Shown one piece after another: positions 41,901 through 54,712 of a DNA stretch of 64,000 nt; positions within the stretch are counted from its first letter, which is position 1, and each line of letters starts with the position of its first letter. The translations under genes and the position numbers were made by a program. The notes under the pieces are model-generated. The model saw only the letters and a list, made by a program, of their open reading frames with translations, had not been told where the DNA came from and made no database searches. The stretch covers positions 1,437,001 to 1,501,000 of the forward strand of contig CM038715.1 of the NCBI GenBank assembly GCA_021613375.1. Reading direction: 5' to 3'. The stretch comes from Megaleporinus macrocephalus (lineage: Eukaryota; Chordata; Actinopteri; Characiformes; Anostomidae).

Positions 41901-44900
41901 GGGGGCGGGGCCAACGCGTCCCATCCAGAAGAAGGAAGAGGGCCTGCTCTCTTGCTCGTTCGCTCCTTTCTCAAAGTCATGACTCGCTGACTCCAAAACG
42001 GGCCTCAAGAGGGGTCTCGAGCTGCTCTTGGTGCTCTCGTGTGTGTGTGTGTGTGTGTGTGATATTTTTTTTTACCTCCTGCTTTCGTTCGTACTTTTGT
42101 TTGTCCTGCTGCATACCAGTTCACATTCACTCGGTGGCGCCGTCTGCGCACGGCCACGGCCAGCCTTGTCTCACAAGGGAGAGGCCCCTTTCGATTTGGT
42201 GTTCGTCTCCAGCCACTGCAGAGGACTCTCAGAGGGGGACACAAAGGGGATGCATGTGTGTGTGTTCAGAGTGTGTGTGTATGTATGTGTGTGTGTGTTC
42301 AGAGTGTGTGTGTATGTATGTGCTGATGTGGTGGTAGTTGAAGTAGACGTGGGCTGGGCTGCTTTAATACTGACTCTGAGAGCGTGCTGAAGAACACGTG
42401 GAGGTGTGGCCTCTGTCTGACAGAGAGCTTGTGAGGGGTCGGGGGGCAGGGGTAGGAGGGGGGGGGGTGTCCTCAGGACAAGGGCATGCCATTCGAATGT
42501 CTATGCTGCTGCTAGACTCGGTGGAAGGAAGGGAACAATCACTTCTTAAGTGCAAAATCTACTGCTGCGGGGGGGCCGGCGGGCATCTCAAGGGCGGCAC
42601 TGGTTTTACCGGTTTTCAAAGATGTCAAATCGCCAAGGGCCTATGAGGGGCCGTCTGCCCGCCTCCCACTCACTATCTTTCTCCTCTTCCTCGAACAAAT
42701 CTTGCTCATCTCTCCATCTCTCTGCCTCTCTGACAGACTGTCACAAACTACTGCTCCATAAACAACAAAAGTTTCTTTTTTCTTTCTTTTTTCTTTCTTT
42801 TTTAAGAAATCTAGACTGCGTTGGGGTTTGGCCTGGCCACCTGTGGGATCTTCATTTTCTACCCACAATAAAAACTACAGTCCTCTTCGTTGCTGGTCTT
42901 CAGAACCAGCGGTTTTCGCTCTTACGTCCACACTGTCCATTTCCACCAGGTTAGATTCCGTTTTAACGGAAATGGAATGGGGTTCCAAATTCCAGCGTGA
43001 CAATTGGTCCCACAATGAAATGAAACAGAAAAAAAAAAGGATAAATATCCCCCCGCCCCCGCCCCCCCCAAAACAGAATTGTCCTCTCATCCCAGAATGA
43101 AGGAACTGGTGTGAGAAGCAGACAGATTAGGATGAGGAAATGGTAGGCCCTCCTGTCTACAGTGGTATTCCAACAAGAGCGAGAGCTGAGGGAGGTGTTG
43201 GTGGTGTGTGTGTGTGTGTGTCTGGACAGCACTGTGGTAGGGCTTGGTGTCAGTACGTCTGGGTGTTCATCCTAGATCTTTTTGTGTTCCTGCTCGTGAA
43301 GAAGTCAGTACTTGTGTGTTGAAGTGCCAGTAATGTGTGTGACGTGTGTGTGTGTGTGTGAGTGGGAGGAGGAGGCTGCGCGGTAGCTGCTCTGTGTCCA
43401 GAGGTGAGGTAGAGCCTGTTAGCACAGAGGCAGTCTTGGAGCCACAGCCAGAGGTGTGCCCACATTGAGGTAAAAAAAAGAAAAGAAAAAGAAAACGACA
43501 ACAATAACAACAAAACAGCCGGTCCGCCAGCCTGCTCTGCCTAAGCCCATCACCGTATGTGTGTATATGTGCGTGTGTACATGTGTGTGTGTGTGTGTGT
43601 ACGTGTGTACATGTGTGTGTGTGTCACACCCAGGGCAGCAGTAGCACAACATACAGGGACTGAGCTAAACTCACAAAGCCCTGCAAGGGTGTTCAGGGCA
43701 ACAGCACTGCAGTGCATATAACAATGAGGCATTCGAGTTATCTGAGGTGTGTGTGATTGTGTGTGGTCTAGGTGTGTGTGTGTGAGTGTGTGTGTGTATA
43801 TATAAATATATATATATACTGGATCTGGAAGGATCGTAATACTAAATCAGTGCTCCTCAGATGGTCCAAATAAAGACAGTGTAAGGGTTCAGACGACGTC
43901 TTTCTCGCCTCTAGCCTTGCTTTCTTGCATTGCCGGGTTAGGGTGAAATAAAAAAAAAAAAGATTTTTTTTCACTGAGCACCATCAAACAGCGCCACACG
44001 GCATCACCCGCTGACTCGTCAAGACTGAGGATGCCATCTCTCTAGCAAACAGTGGGAGAAAACCTAGCTTTTGGCTGCTGTTGACACCTGGAGCTCTACA
44101 ACACTAGACACAGGGCTGCCCAAAGTCTGGCCTTAAACATGTTCAACTACCCGGATCCAAACCTAATTTCCCATATATGTATATTTAGCTTTTAAAACGA
44201 AAGTATTTTCAAATATATCTTAGTGTATTGTAGTTCAGTATATCTTCTAGACTTGTTTAATTAGTTTAATATATAGTCATGGCATTTTGGACTCCCACAT
44301 ATTCACACTTTCAAGCGTGTGTTTCTTCCAACTTTGTGTTAGAACTTCCGCTCAGCTAACCAAAATGAATACAGTTACATGGGAGGAGACCAGAGAGACA
44401 GTAAGAAGTTAGAATGGGACACCACTGTCTCCTCCGAGGTTAATAACACAGTGGGTGGGTGATATGAGAAGTAGCCTGAGGCTACATTTATTAATTACTC
44501 TGTACTCTCGGAAGGTGTAGACGGTTCAGTAATGAAAAACTATGAAAGTACTGAAGCGTATCAGTACCTGCACAGTGGGAAGGTGGGCATTTCCTCCTAC
44601 ACACAGACGGTGAGTTTATATTTCTGATAGCCGGTTAAACCCAAGTCCAGCCAGCTGCCCGAGCCACTCTGGGTGTTAGTTACAGTCCAGATAGCCTAGC
44701 GCGGTGGACACTGATCAGAAAACAGTTACTGAACTGATAGACTCACCAGCACCCGACACGTCTGCTTCCTCTGAGCTTCATAAGCGAGACATTCCTCTGG
44801 ATAAGGAGGCTCTGGTGCTGGTTCTCCTCCACAGAATGGTAAGAGCAGACATAAGGAGGTTTGGGTGGATGTTTTAAATTTAGAGCTTCAGTCAGAGATG

Positions 44901-46617
44901 CAGGACCTCTTCTTTGGAAGGCGGCCCCCCAACACTCTGATCTTTATGTGCTGTGTTCGTAACTCTGTAGTTCAAGACAAGTTTTCATCTTCTTCCAATT
45001 ACTGACTCCCTCTAACTGAACATGTTATGCTATTCATTTTATATGTTTGTTGTCGTTTTGCTTGTAATTAGTATCAACGTATCCGCGCTCGCACCGGAAG
45101 TTCTAACACAAAGTAAACAAAGTTGGCCGCCCCCCCAGTGTTGTCATGGAAAATAGCAGTTTGAGCACCACTGCATTCACTGAATTGGGGTTATTCTGAG
45201 AAATCAGTTTCTAACTAAAGCAGATTTCCATTCAGTTTTATATATAAATATATATATATATATATGACTGCTTCGAAATGTTTCTTGATACCCGCTCACT
45301 GATGTTTATCTACTTGTCAATCGAAAGCACGGGACGTGGCACGTTGTCTGAAGGTTGCCTAAATTTCTCTCCGTCTCTTTGGAACTGGATTAGCGAGCCA
45401 GCCTTTTGCTCTTTCTTTCCCTCGCTCTCTCTGAGCCCCCTCCTGTGCTCTGCATGCTGCAGTGTCTTTCCTAGGAGACAGAAGGGCTCAATTATCATTC
45501 AGATCAGGCTTGTGTGCTGGCACAGAAAACCCAGGCAATGACAAGGCAGAACCACACACTAAGAGACCAAGGTTGCACTGTGTGTGTGTGTGCGCCCCTG
45601 AATGTGCGCTGAATACAGACTAGGTACATTTCCACTGGTCTGCATAGAGAGGGAGGAAGTATGCATTGTGTGTGTGTAGATGTGTGTGTGTGTGTGAGGG
45701 AGGGCATATTTCCTAAAACATCCCAAATCCTTTCGAGAAGCTTTATTTAAATATAGCACCTGATTTGGTTCAGAAATATCCTCCTGCTCTGCACACAGGC
45801 TCACTGTAATTAGTCTGAGTGTAATGAGGTCTGTTCAAGTCTGCTCCAGATTAGCGAAGAGCTTCCGACAAACTACGACAACATGCGACAATAGCTAACG
45901 TTGATCCGGTCGCATGGCGTGCGTGTACGACAGAGTGACACTGGTGATCACTAGTGGTACCAGAACTATCTACACTATCCAACTGAACTGAGCACTGGTT
46001 AACACCGCCGAGGCTGTCGTCTAGCGGTAAGACGTCCAATCAGTGAGGACCCACAGACGCGCCTCAGCCGAGCGCCCTGCACAACAGAGCTGCTCTAGAA
46101 AGCTGGTGAGGGAGTAGTGCGCTACGTGGGTTACGTTTGCTTGAGTGTTCTTACATGAGGTTAGATGTGTGTGTGTGTTTGAGTGTGTGTGTGTTGTGTG
46201 TCCATATCTGAGCTTCAGGTAGACCAGTCTAAGACAGGGCGCAGAGACAGAAGGGCCACCGGTTAGATTGACTGGCGGGGAGGATCTAGGGTAGGGGTGG
46301 AAAAAGTGAGGACTGAGCATTCTGTAAAAAAAATAAAAATAAAAAAAATAATAATAAACCCCCCTCCCCAGAGATGAACCCCTTCCTGACTGGGACCCCT
46401 GCCTCTGCCTTTGCCGTCACTGCTGCTGCTGCTGCTACTACTGCTGCTGGTGAGTTTGACGCATGGGGAGGAGGGGGTGTGGCGGGTGGGGTGTTTGTTT
46501 GGGGGAAGAGGGAGGTGGTCGGGTGAAAGTAAAAAAAAAAAACAAAAAAGAAAAAACAACGCAGGCTCCTGCCGCTCTCTCTCGCTCTCTCTCTCTCGCT
46601 CTCTTCGGTCCCGGCGC
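38901..46617 (-). other. thra 3' flank and probable long 3'UTR
   Basis: Begins at the thra stop codon (46618-46620) and extends leftward. No other gene is seen. It is rich in simple sequence: GT runs on the + strand (CA on the thra strand) near 39808, 42040, 42256-42320, 43207, 43348, 43556-43625, 43750-43800, 45580, 45672 and 46165-46200; an AC run at 41677; a C-rich patch at 43051-43070; a CTG/CTA run at 46421-46449. Minus-strand AATAAA candidates lie around 44482 and 45743; the real 3' end cannot be set from sequence alone. Confidence 0.45.
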
Positions 46618-46868
46618 TCACACCTCCTGGTCCTCGAACACCTCGAGGAAGAGCGGAGGGAAGAGCTCGGTGGGACACTCCACCTTCATGTGCAGGAAGC
46701 GGCTGGCGTGGCAGGCTCCGATCATGCGCAGGTCCGTCACCTTCATCAGCAGCTTGGGCCAGAAGTGTGGAATGTTGTGCTTGCGATAGTTGATGTAGTG
46801 TTCGAATGCCAGCAGGTACGTCTCCTGACACTTCTCGATCTTCTCCACACACGTCAGGCCTGAGCGGT
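46618..46868 (-). CDS. thra: Thyroid hormone receptor alpha, last coding exon
   Basis: Follows a CTTTGCAG acceptor (46869-46876 on the + strand) and completes the split Asp codon of the previous exon. It then reads [20 protein letters not shown] through [18 protein letters not shown] and [17 protein letters not shown] to the helix-12 activation motif [13 protein letters not shown] and TGA (46618-46620). This is ligand-binding-domain helices 10-12 of the nuclear T3 receptor, which binds response elements with RXR and recruits coactivators through helix 12. The ending EVFEDQEV identifies the alpha type; the beta type stops after FED. The a or b fish paralogue is undetermined. No other frame of this exon is coding. 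Confidence 0.97.
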
Positions 46869-47398
46869 CTGCAAAGAAGAGGAACGGGAGGAGAGAAACT
46901 CAGAACATCAACAGTCTTCAATAATGAGTTTTCAGAACGAATACAAGACCGGAAGCTATTCAAACTAGAGCTGCAACTGAGCATCATTTCTGTAATTGAT
47001 TTCCAGTTAATTGAAAAATCTAATAATTCTCTGTTTATTTAATTGTTTAAATAGAAGCCAGATCACTACCCAATACATATACTGGAATGATCACAAGTGC
47101 CTATGAACACAATGCATATTTAATTAGAATTCAGTACGGTCCAGTTAGAGGAAATTTCTTTAGGCTGAGGTTCGGACCATCATCTAACAGTGATTCCAAC
47201 TCAGTGATTGAGTGACTCAGTGATTGAGTGACTCAGTGATTCAGTGCCATATCCTGTATACTGAAGTAGCCTAGTAGTTCTATTAGCATTGTATGTCATC
47301 AGCAACTAAAAGATAAACCAAATTACACATACAGTTCAATATATTGCAACAATATTTATTGTTTTAAATGCTGAACTGATATATTGAGATATATTGAG

Positions 47399-47400
<2 letters not shown>

Positions 47401-47460
<60 letters not shown>
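47401..47460. repeat. (TA)n microsatellite
   Basis: Pure TA run in the last thra intron. Confidence 0.95.
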
Positions 47461-47465
<5 letters not shown>

Positions 47466-47519
47466 CAATTTAATCTATTTCTGGTTTAAAAGTCGCTTTT
47501 CGCCATCAAAGTTATTTTT

Positions 47520-47828
47520 TCTCTGTCTCGCTTTATTCTCCTACCACAGCTTCTCACTTTGTACCTTGCCTGTGTGCACGCTGCACTCCCAAAGATCTGA
47601 TTGGCTGAGGAGCACCTTTGGTGATCTTACAACGCACGTGATTGGTCTCTGAATTCACTGCACCGCAAAACCCGTATACCATAAAGACAAGAAAAGTTCC
47701 GCCGCTTAAAATAAACACTGTCTAAATTTAATACTTCTCAGTAGTTTATCAGTTTGGGTCCACATTGGACAACGTCTGGGTTCTCGGACCGTGGTCCACA
47801 CATTAGTGACCTCTGCTATAGGGTCTAC
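47520..47828 (-). mobile_element. MITE 'S', copy in last thra intron
   Basis: The reverse complement matches 59350-59660: GGTCACTAATGTGTGGACCA, GGACCCAAACTGATAAACTA, TGTTTATTTTAAGCGGCGGA and CCAATCAGATCTTTGGGAGT. The CTCTGCTATAGGG end mirrors CAGGGGTCAC-type hAT termini. Non-coding. Confidence 0.75.
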
Positions 47829-47879
47829 TCTAAGGTCTATTTTTTTTATTACCTGCTCCCGCCCACTCTGGCGACTTGT

Positions 47880-48575
47880 TCATAACAACATTCAAAATTT
47901 GACATGCTCTATTCACAAATCCGTGACTATGGTCCTCAGTCGGAAAAGGGTGGAGTGCCCACTCCAGGTTGGAAATGACCTCCTGCCTCAAGTGGAGGAG
48001 TTTAAGTATCTCGGGGTCTTGTTCACGAGTGAGGGAAGGATGGAGCTGGAGGATGGAACTGGTGCAGCGTCTGCAGTGATGCGGGCTCTGTACCGGTCTG
48101 TCCTGGTGAAGAGAGAGCTGAGCCAAAAGGCAAAGCCCTCTATTTACTGGTCAGTCTACGTTCCTACTCCCACCTGCGGTCAGGAGCTCTGGGTAGTGAC
48201 CGAAAGAACGGGATCGCAGATGCAAGCTGCTGAGATGAGTTTCCTCTGTGCGGTGTTGGGTCTCACAAACATAGGGCAGGCTCAGATCCGAGCCACTACT
48301 CCTCCACGTTACTCCTCCACGTCCAGAGGAACCAGTTGAGGTGGTTCGGCCATCTGGTTAGGATGCATGTCTGACCGGGAGGAGACCCCGGGGAAGATCT
48401 AGGACAGGCTGGAGGGATTATATCTCTCAGCTGGCCTGTGGACGCCTCGGTATCCTCCCGGAGGAGCTAGAGGAGGTGGCTGGGAAGAGGGAAGTCTGTG
48501 TTTCTCTGCTTAGACTGCTACCCCTGCGACCCGGATCCCCGGAATAAGCGGTAGATAATGGATGGATGGATATTC
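47880..48575 (+). mobile_element. LINE C-terminal fragment in last thra intron
   Basis: + strand, antisense to thra. It reads VLSRKRVECPLQVGNDLLPQ, VEEFKYLGVLFTSEGRMEL and AASAVMRALYRSVLVKRELS, then, in shifted frames, sequence for WRDYISQLACGR and the ILPEELEEVAGKREVC region. It ends in an ATGGATGGATGGAT tail. This is the familiar C-terminal part of a fish non-LTR retrotransposon polyprotein; 5'-truncated with frameshifts. Clade not assigned. Confidence 0.85.
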
Positions 48576-48954
48576 ACAAATAAATTACTTGCTCCTGGAA
48601 TCATCACAACTGCCATGTGTCACGCTTGTCCTTAGTTTGAAGGCTCTGGTATTTTTTTGGCTCAATATATTTTGGTAGCAGCGTGTCATGCAAAACTCAT
48701 CTTGAACAGCATCCGAAGTTAAAGCGAACACATTAGCGTTTATAGATCGCCATGCAGATATGTACTATAGGCAATACTTCACAACAGTGTCTTTCATAAT
48801 CAAAACAGAGGACTCTGGGAACTCATTTCAGCCCTAATTCACATCATTTCATCATTCCGCTTTAAGCCATCACAGTAGGCAGACGTTGCCCCGTGCCGGT
48901 GATTAAATCTCTGATGATGAGGCTTCACAAACGCGTCAGTCCCGCTCAGGCTTA

Positions 48955-49254
<300 letters not shown>

Positions 49255-49461
49255 TCATGAGAGCCTATCGTTACTGACTGATACTCATCACTACTCCTCT
49301 TATCACTTCTTATTAAATACTCACTCTCTTATCACAACATCAAACGCAAAGTATACTGAAAGCGGCCCACTCATCTGAGAGACTGTGACAAGAGACTCAG
49401 TGTAATAATAACAGTGATCGATTCTGATACATGAAGTCACTGCTCAAAACACAAGTACAGG

Positions 49462-49462
<1 letters not shown>

Positions 49463-49545
<83 letters not shown>
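49463..49545. repeat. (TA)n followed by poly(T)
   Basis: TA run to 49527 and then a T run. Confidence 0.95.
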
Positions 49546-49549
<4 letters not shown>

Positions 49550-50079
49550 TTATTTCTTTATTTATTATTTTTTCCCCTTTTATTTTTATTAGAGAAAATC
49601 AAACGCACACAACCCAACACCACATACGACACAACAAAACACCCCCAATAAATTCTTTCATTCATTCTTTCTCCTTTTTTTATTACCAAAATAAATAAAC
49701 AAATAAATAATAATCCAAAAAATAATAATAATAAATCCCTCAATCTGCCGGTATAAACAGAAGTGGATTAAAATATATAAAGAAAGAATTCCATTTACAA
49801 TAAAACGTAGATGTGTTGCCTTTCAAGGTGGATCTTTTCCAAGGTAAGAAAATGCATGACATCACGAAGCCACATTGAAATGCAAAGAGGTTTTATAGCA
49901 AGTTATACTTTTTACAGTGTCCATTTTATTTGAATATATATATTTTTTTGAATACATTGAAAAAAGCTTGTAGCCCATGACATCGTGCACTCATGATTAA
50001 TTATTAATTAATTGCCCAAAATAGTATAATCATAAGTATGTTTTTATATTCTCCATACATAATATTGTATATTCTATAC

Positions 50080-50296
50080 GAGTATCTTCTTCCTTAACAC
50101 AACAATGGACTGACGGGTCTCTAAAGAAAGTTGTTTCTTTCTGGTCATTGTGAGTCGATCTTTTTTTAAAAATTTCTTTAAAAATCATCTGATACACTTA
50201 CATTAATTGTGAAATGGACAATATTGTTTGTGAATTGCATGAAAACTGCATGAAATGAAATTCTAAAGTGATCCTAAACTTGTGAGTGGTAGTGTA
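50080..50296 (-). mobile_element. Tc1-derived MITE, copy C (partial)
   Basis: The reverse complement carries the left terminal end (ACTACCACTCACAAGTTTAG), the CACAAACAATATTGTCCATT segment, and the transposase start with MTRKKQ... codons, then breaks off at the GAAGATACTC point where copies A and B have their deletion junction. It supplies the terminal repeat missing in A and B but lacks their middle section. Confidence 0.75.
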
Positions 50297-51014
50297 CATA
50301 TAATATTATACCCTTGTGAGACTTTGTAATTATTTCTTATCCACTTGAGGGGACATGAGTCTACAAAAGATATTTAAAAAACTAAATAAGGTACCTTACT
50401 AAATCCATGTAGAGGACATCCTGGTCTTTCCAGTGATGTATCATGTGTTGGGGTGTGTCATTCACAACAGAAGTTCTGCTATTTTAAAAATGCCCGCCTC
50501 TCAGTAACCACATTTTATGAGAGCAAGAGAGATACGTTGTCAAATAATATACATTTAATATCTTTTTAAAGCCTAGAATTGATCTGTTTTAGGTATAAAA
50601 CTGTTGTACCTAATTCTCAAAGCACTTTTTATTGATATGCACAAACGTTTAACTACCAAACATCATACTTTTTTATTTGATGTCTTTTGTAGTGGACATT
50701 GGGACTAAATCTGGTTTTATAGGAAATTAGTGGTGTCACAAAACCTCTGTTAACATGTTAATTACTTACTCATTTTATTTATTTCCTATTTATTAGAAAA
50801 TGTTACATAATTCTATATTTTAAAAATAGAACATTAAAATTAAATGGACTGTAAGAGAAGTTGGGTACTACGTGTGTAAAGTGTGAAACTTTGGTTGTAG
50901 GTTTGGAGTGATTAACACAGGTTCAGCTAGTGTTCCTAAAAACTGTTCAAACCTGGGTTTTATTTTTATTTTAATCAAAGTAACGATAACCTTTGGCATG
51001 GGTTATTATTTGTT

Positions 51015-51016
<2 letters not shown>

Positions 51017-51086
<70 letters not shown>
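51017..51086. repeat. (TA)n microsatellite
   Basis: Pure TA run in thra intron. Confidence 0.95.
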
Positions 51087-51087
<1 letters not shown>

Positions 51088-51824
51088 TGTATATGTTCAT
51101 ATACAGTGCATTTGAAATATTTCTTATACTGACAAAAGTGGAAATGGTTTAAAAAAGGTAAACAATGTTTGTTTACTCAGTTTTTATTTACATTATTTTG
51201 TATGAGTGAGTTGGTGCTGATGTTATAGAAGGGTTTTTGGTCTGCTGCAGAACAGAAAACAAGAACTTATTTTATGTTGAAATTACTGAAATTCTTAAAG
51301 TTTATTTTTTTCTGGGTCTATATATCAGGTATAGTATCAAATGTTTGTGCCTTTTTTTTATTTAGTGCACCTACTGCCACTTTAAGTTCTCCATCCTTCC
51401 AGCTTTAGTTTTAAAACCAACCAGTTCCTCTGTTCCACAGTTCCACAGTTCCTCTGTGTGAGCCAATAGGAGACATTTACACCAGTAACTGTCCCAACAC
51501 ACATTGGACTCTCCATAAAATGGCTAAGCAGATATTTCAAAGGAAATTAAATATTAGATAATCCCCTTGTATAAGTTAAAGGACAACAAGTGAACTGACA
51601 GCTGTGCAAGAGCTGGTAGACCACCAACGTTGTCACCATCACTTTTATCTTTTAGAGAGAGAGAGAAGGAAATGAAGTTCTACGCTTGAATCTGAAAACA
51701 AAATTAAATAAAAAATAATATCCACAGCTGTTTCTATCCACTGTGAGAAGACAACTTAAGGCTAGGGGTCTGAAAGGATGTGTAGCTGAAAACTAGACAT
51801 CTGAGAGGTGAGGAGTCACTGAGT

Positions 51825-52680
51825 CATTCTAAACTCCTAATTTCTAACCACCTACGCACGACCTGCCAGCATTTTATTTCATTTTAGTAAACAGTTTTAT
51901 GATTTTAATATTCAGTTGTTTTATTTATTTATTAAGTTATTTATTTTGTATACTTTTACCATTCTTTTATTTTGATATTATTACTTTATTGTTATTATTA
52001 TTTTATTATTTTTTATTATAATTTCTTTTACTATTTTATGTTTTACTACTATATTTATATCTATTTTTTTTTTTACTTTTTAGCTTCTAACTCTTAATTT
52101 CTAACCACTTCCACACAATCTGCCAGTGAATTATTTAATTTTAGTAAACAGTTTTATGATTTTGATATTCAGTAGTGTTATTTAATTATTTTAAATTTTT
52201 ATTCCGTTTAACATTCTTTCACCTTGATTTTATTACTCTATTATTATTATTTTATTACTTTTATTATTTTTTATTATTATTTCTTTTACTATTTTATGTT
52301 TTACTACTATATTTATATCTATTTTATTGAATTATTTTTAATTATTATTTTTTGGAGTCACTGAGACAATATAAACTCCACCTCCACAAGACCTGCCAAT
52401 GTTTTATTTAATTTTAGCAAACAGTTTTATGATTTTGATATTCAGTTGTTTTATTTATTTATATTTCCTTTTACCATTCATTTATCTTGATTTTATTACT
52501 CTATTATTATATTTATTATTTTTTTACTATTTATGTTTTGCTATTTTATTTATCTATTATTTTTTTACTTTTGTATTATTCCTGAGTTTCTTATTCAGTT
52601 TTTATTTATTTTTCTTTTACAATTTATCTTATTTAATTTTGTCTCTGTACTTATTGTTTTTAACATTTTAAGCACTCAGT
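51825..52680. repeat. AT-rich tandem triplication, units ~250 bp
   Basis: Three diverged units share GACCTGCCAGCATTTTATT-type starts (near 51858, 52117, 52388), AACAGTTTTATGATTTT, ATATTCAGTTGTTTTATTTA and TTTATGTTTTACTACTATAT. Coding-like frames here are only AT-rich noise. Confidence 0.8.
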
Positions 52681-53837
52681 AAATTAAATTAAATTTATTT
52701 TCAATCCATTCAATCTGACTTTTTCACAGCAAAGCACTTCTGAAATCCAGTTTGTATGAAATATAAGATACGAAATATCGCAACGGTCCTCCATTCAGAA
52801 TGTATCTGACCAAAAATAACACTAAGCAGAGGAAGTAAAGCTGGTTCTTACCCAGACTGTGAACTGTGTACATTCTGCATGCAGACAATAACAAAGTCCC
52901 TGCTATAGGTGGGATGTGTAGTCTACAGGGCAAGAATGTACACACTTGCTGTTTAAGCTGTGCTGCCGTATGCTAAATATGGACAGTATGCCTCATAGTA
53001 ACCACTAATAAAGATCTCTCCAGACACAGTCGTCCCCCAACCACACACACAGAAAGTTCAGCCACACACACGATATGACTCACATGCATTGAGCCTCTCA
53101 GAACATAAACACTCGGTCAAGTGAGTAAAAATGAGTCCATTTAAAAATATTCATTAGGCCTAGTGTTGCTGCTGTTGTCGTTCAGACGTTGAGCGCGTTC
53201 AGGAACGTGTGCAGCAATTAGCAATTATGCCACCAATTACAATGACAAACACAACAGCAGCTCGCAGGTCCATCAGTTAAATAGGGGATGCGAACACAAG
53301 GCAGTGATAACACATCCGGATAAATATACATATTACGAAGCACCTCAGTGCAGCATACACACACACGCCACACAAGCATTATCATCACAGCTGCCTATAT
53401 TCACCTCTTTCTAATCATACACACATAAACACATGCTAATGCATTGAGAACTCCTGAGCATAGAGAGCATTAAGCTTGTCCTAACAACAAATCAAAAGCA
53501 AATTGATAAAGAAACTTAGTCTGGGAGGCTTTTCCCAGTTTTATTTTTTATTTTTAATCTCTTCTCATATCTTATTGAGGTTTTGTGGGTATTTCTGCAG
53601 GCGGTCTTTGACAGAATAGAGTGGAGATTAATTATAAAATATGAATGGATATTGGTTTGCTAGTAGTATCAATGATGCCCACCATGTAGTCACAAAAGCT
53701 CACTGTAGTATACAGTGATGTAATTAATTACGATATAGATAAATATAGTCATACGGGCCAGTTCTACTGTGGACACCATATCAATGTCAGTACACAGTGC
53801 TAACGTTAACATACACACTCACACACTGGCCACCCAC

Positions 53838-53984
53838 CTCCGAAAACATGGGCAGTTTTTTGGCAAAGTCGACGACACGTGTGATGGCAGGGGTGATGAT
53901 CTTGGTGAACTCACTGAAGGCCTCCAGGTCCACCTTGTCCCCGTCTGACGTGGGAGCTACCGGGGACTGGCCGATGTCCTCGGG
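53838..53984 (-). CDS. thra: Thyroid hormone receptor alpha, ligand-binding-domain exon
   Basis: 147 nt in phase 0 on both sides, matching the size of the homologous vertebrate exon; acceptor TTTATAG and donor GTGGGTGG. It encodes [18 protein letters not shown], then [20 protein letters not shown] and [11 protein letters not shown], i.e. the hinge end and ligand-binding-domain helices 1-3, including the Arg of the T3 pocket (AITRVVDF) and the coactivator-groove lysine region (FAKKLPMF). The next upstream exons (zinc fingers and hinge) were searched for on the minus strand and are not in this window. The gene therefore extends beyond 64000. Confidence 0.97.
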
Positions 53985-54112
53985 CTATAAACAAGAACAC
54001 AGACATTTAGCACAGAAAACTTTAACACAGGTTCTCTGACAGTGCAGTACATTATTTATATATATTATTATTTATATACATTATTTATATTATTTATATA
54101 TATATATATATA

Positions 54113-54410
54113 TCCATCTATCCATCCATTATCTGCCACTTAATCCCACTAGTCTGGGTCACGGGGGGGCTGGAGCCAATCCCAGCGTCAAGGGGCGAAG
54201 GCGGGGTACACCATGGACAGGTCACCAGTCCATCACATGACCAACACTCACTCACACAATCACACCTACGGGCAGTTTAGAGTGAGGATCCTAACATGCA
54301 TGTGTTTGGACTGTGGGAGGAAACTGGAGTACCTGGAGGAACCCACTCAAACACGGAGAGAACATACACACTCCACACAGAACCACCCGGACTGGGAATC
54401 CAACCCATTG
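54113..54410. repeat. LINE-derived CCATCCATTAT repeat
   Basis: TCCATCCATTATCTGCCACT, then GGGGCTGGAGCCAATCCCAG, GTCACCAGTCCATCACATGA, GTTTGGACTGTGGGAGGAAA and CACTCCACACAGAACCACCC, a very common fish repeat, probably the non-coding end of a LINE. Naming from recall. Confidence 0.75.
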
Positions 54411-54539
54411 TTGAAACAAGATCCAAATTAAAAGATACAAAAAAATAAAAATATAGCCTTTTATGGTGACAGTATGAGACTGACTCATGTTTTCTGTTAA
54501 ATAAATACATACATTTTTGTAACAATTCAGAAAAAAAGG

Positions 54540-54712
54540 TATCGTATCGATATCAAAATTTTTCAAACGATACCCAGCCCTAGTCAAAACTGCCTGTGTA
54601 ATATTTGGGAAGAAAAAATATATATCGAGATATAGATCATATATCGCCATTCAGCTAAAAAAAATATTGAGATATTATTCTTGGTCCATATCGGCCAGCC
54701 CTAGTAGGAGCT
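54540..54712. repeat. hAT-type MITE fragment (AGGGCTGGGCGATA family)
   Basis: GATACCCAGCCCTAG and ATATCGGCCAGCCCTAGTA ends with ATATCGAGATATAGATC inside; related to the fragment at 56804-56900 and only loosely to MITE Q. Confidence 0.6.

Noticed and set aside
39530..43974. Histidine/threonine-rich and cysteine/valine-rich frames
   Set aside because: They are translations of CA/GT microsatellites on either strand.
46008..46045. tRNA-like A box (GTCGTCTAGCGGTAAGACG)
   Set aside because: No B box or acceptor-stem pairing at the right distance; chance resemblance.
46286..46987. 233-codon minus-strand frame over the thra last exon
   Set aside because: It runs in a different frame across the real thra exon, its intron and its 3'UTR; the thra frame is the conserved one.
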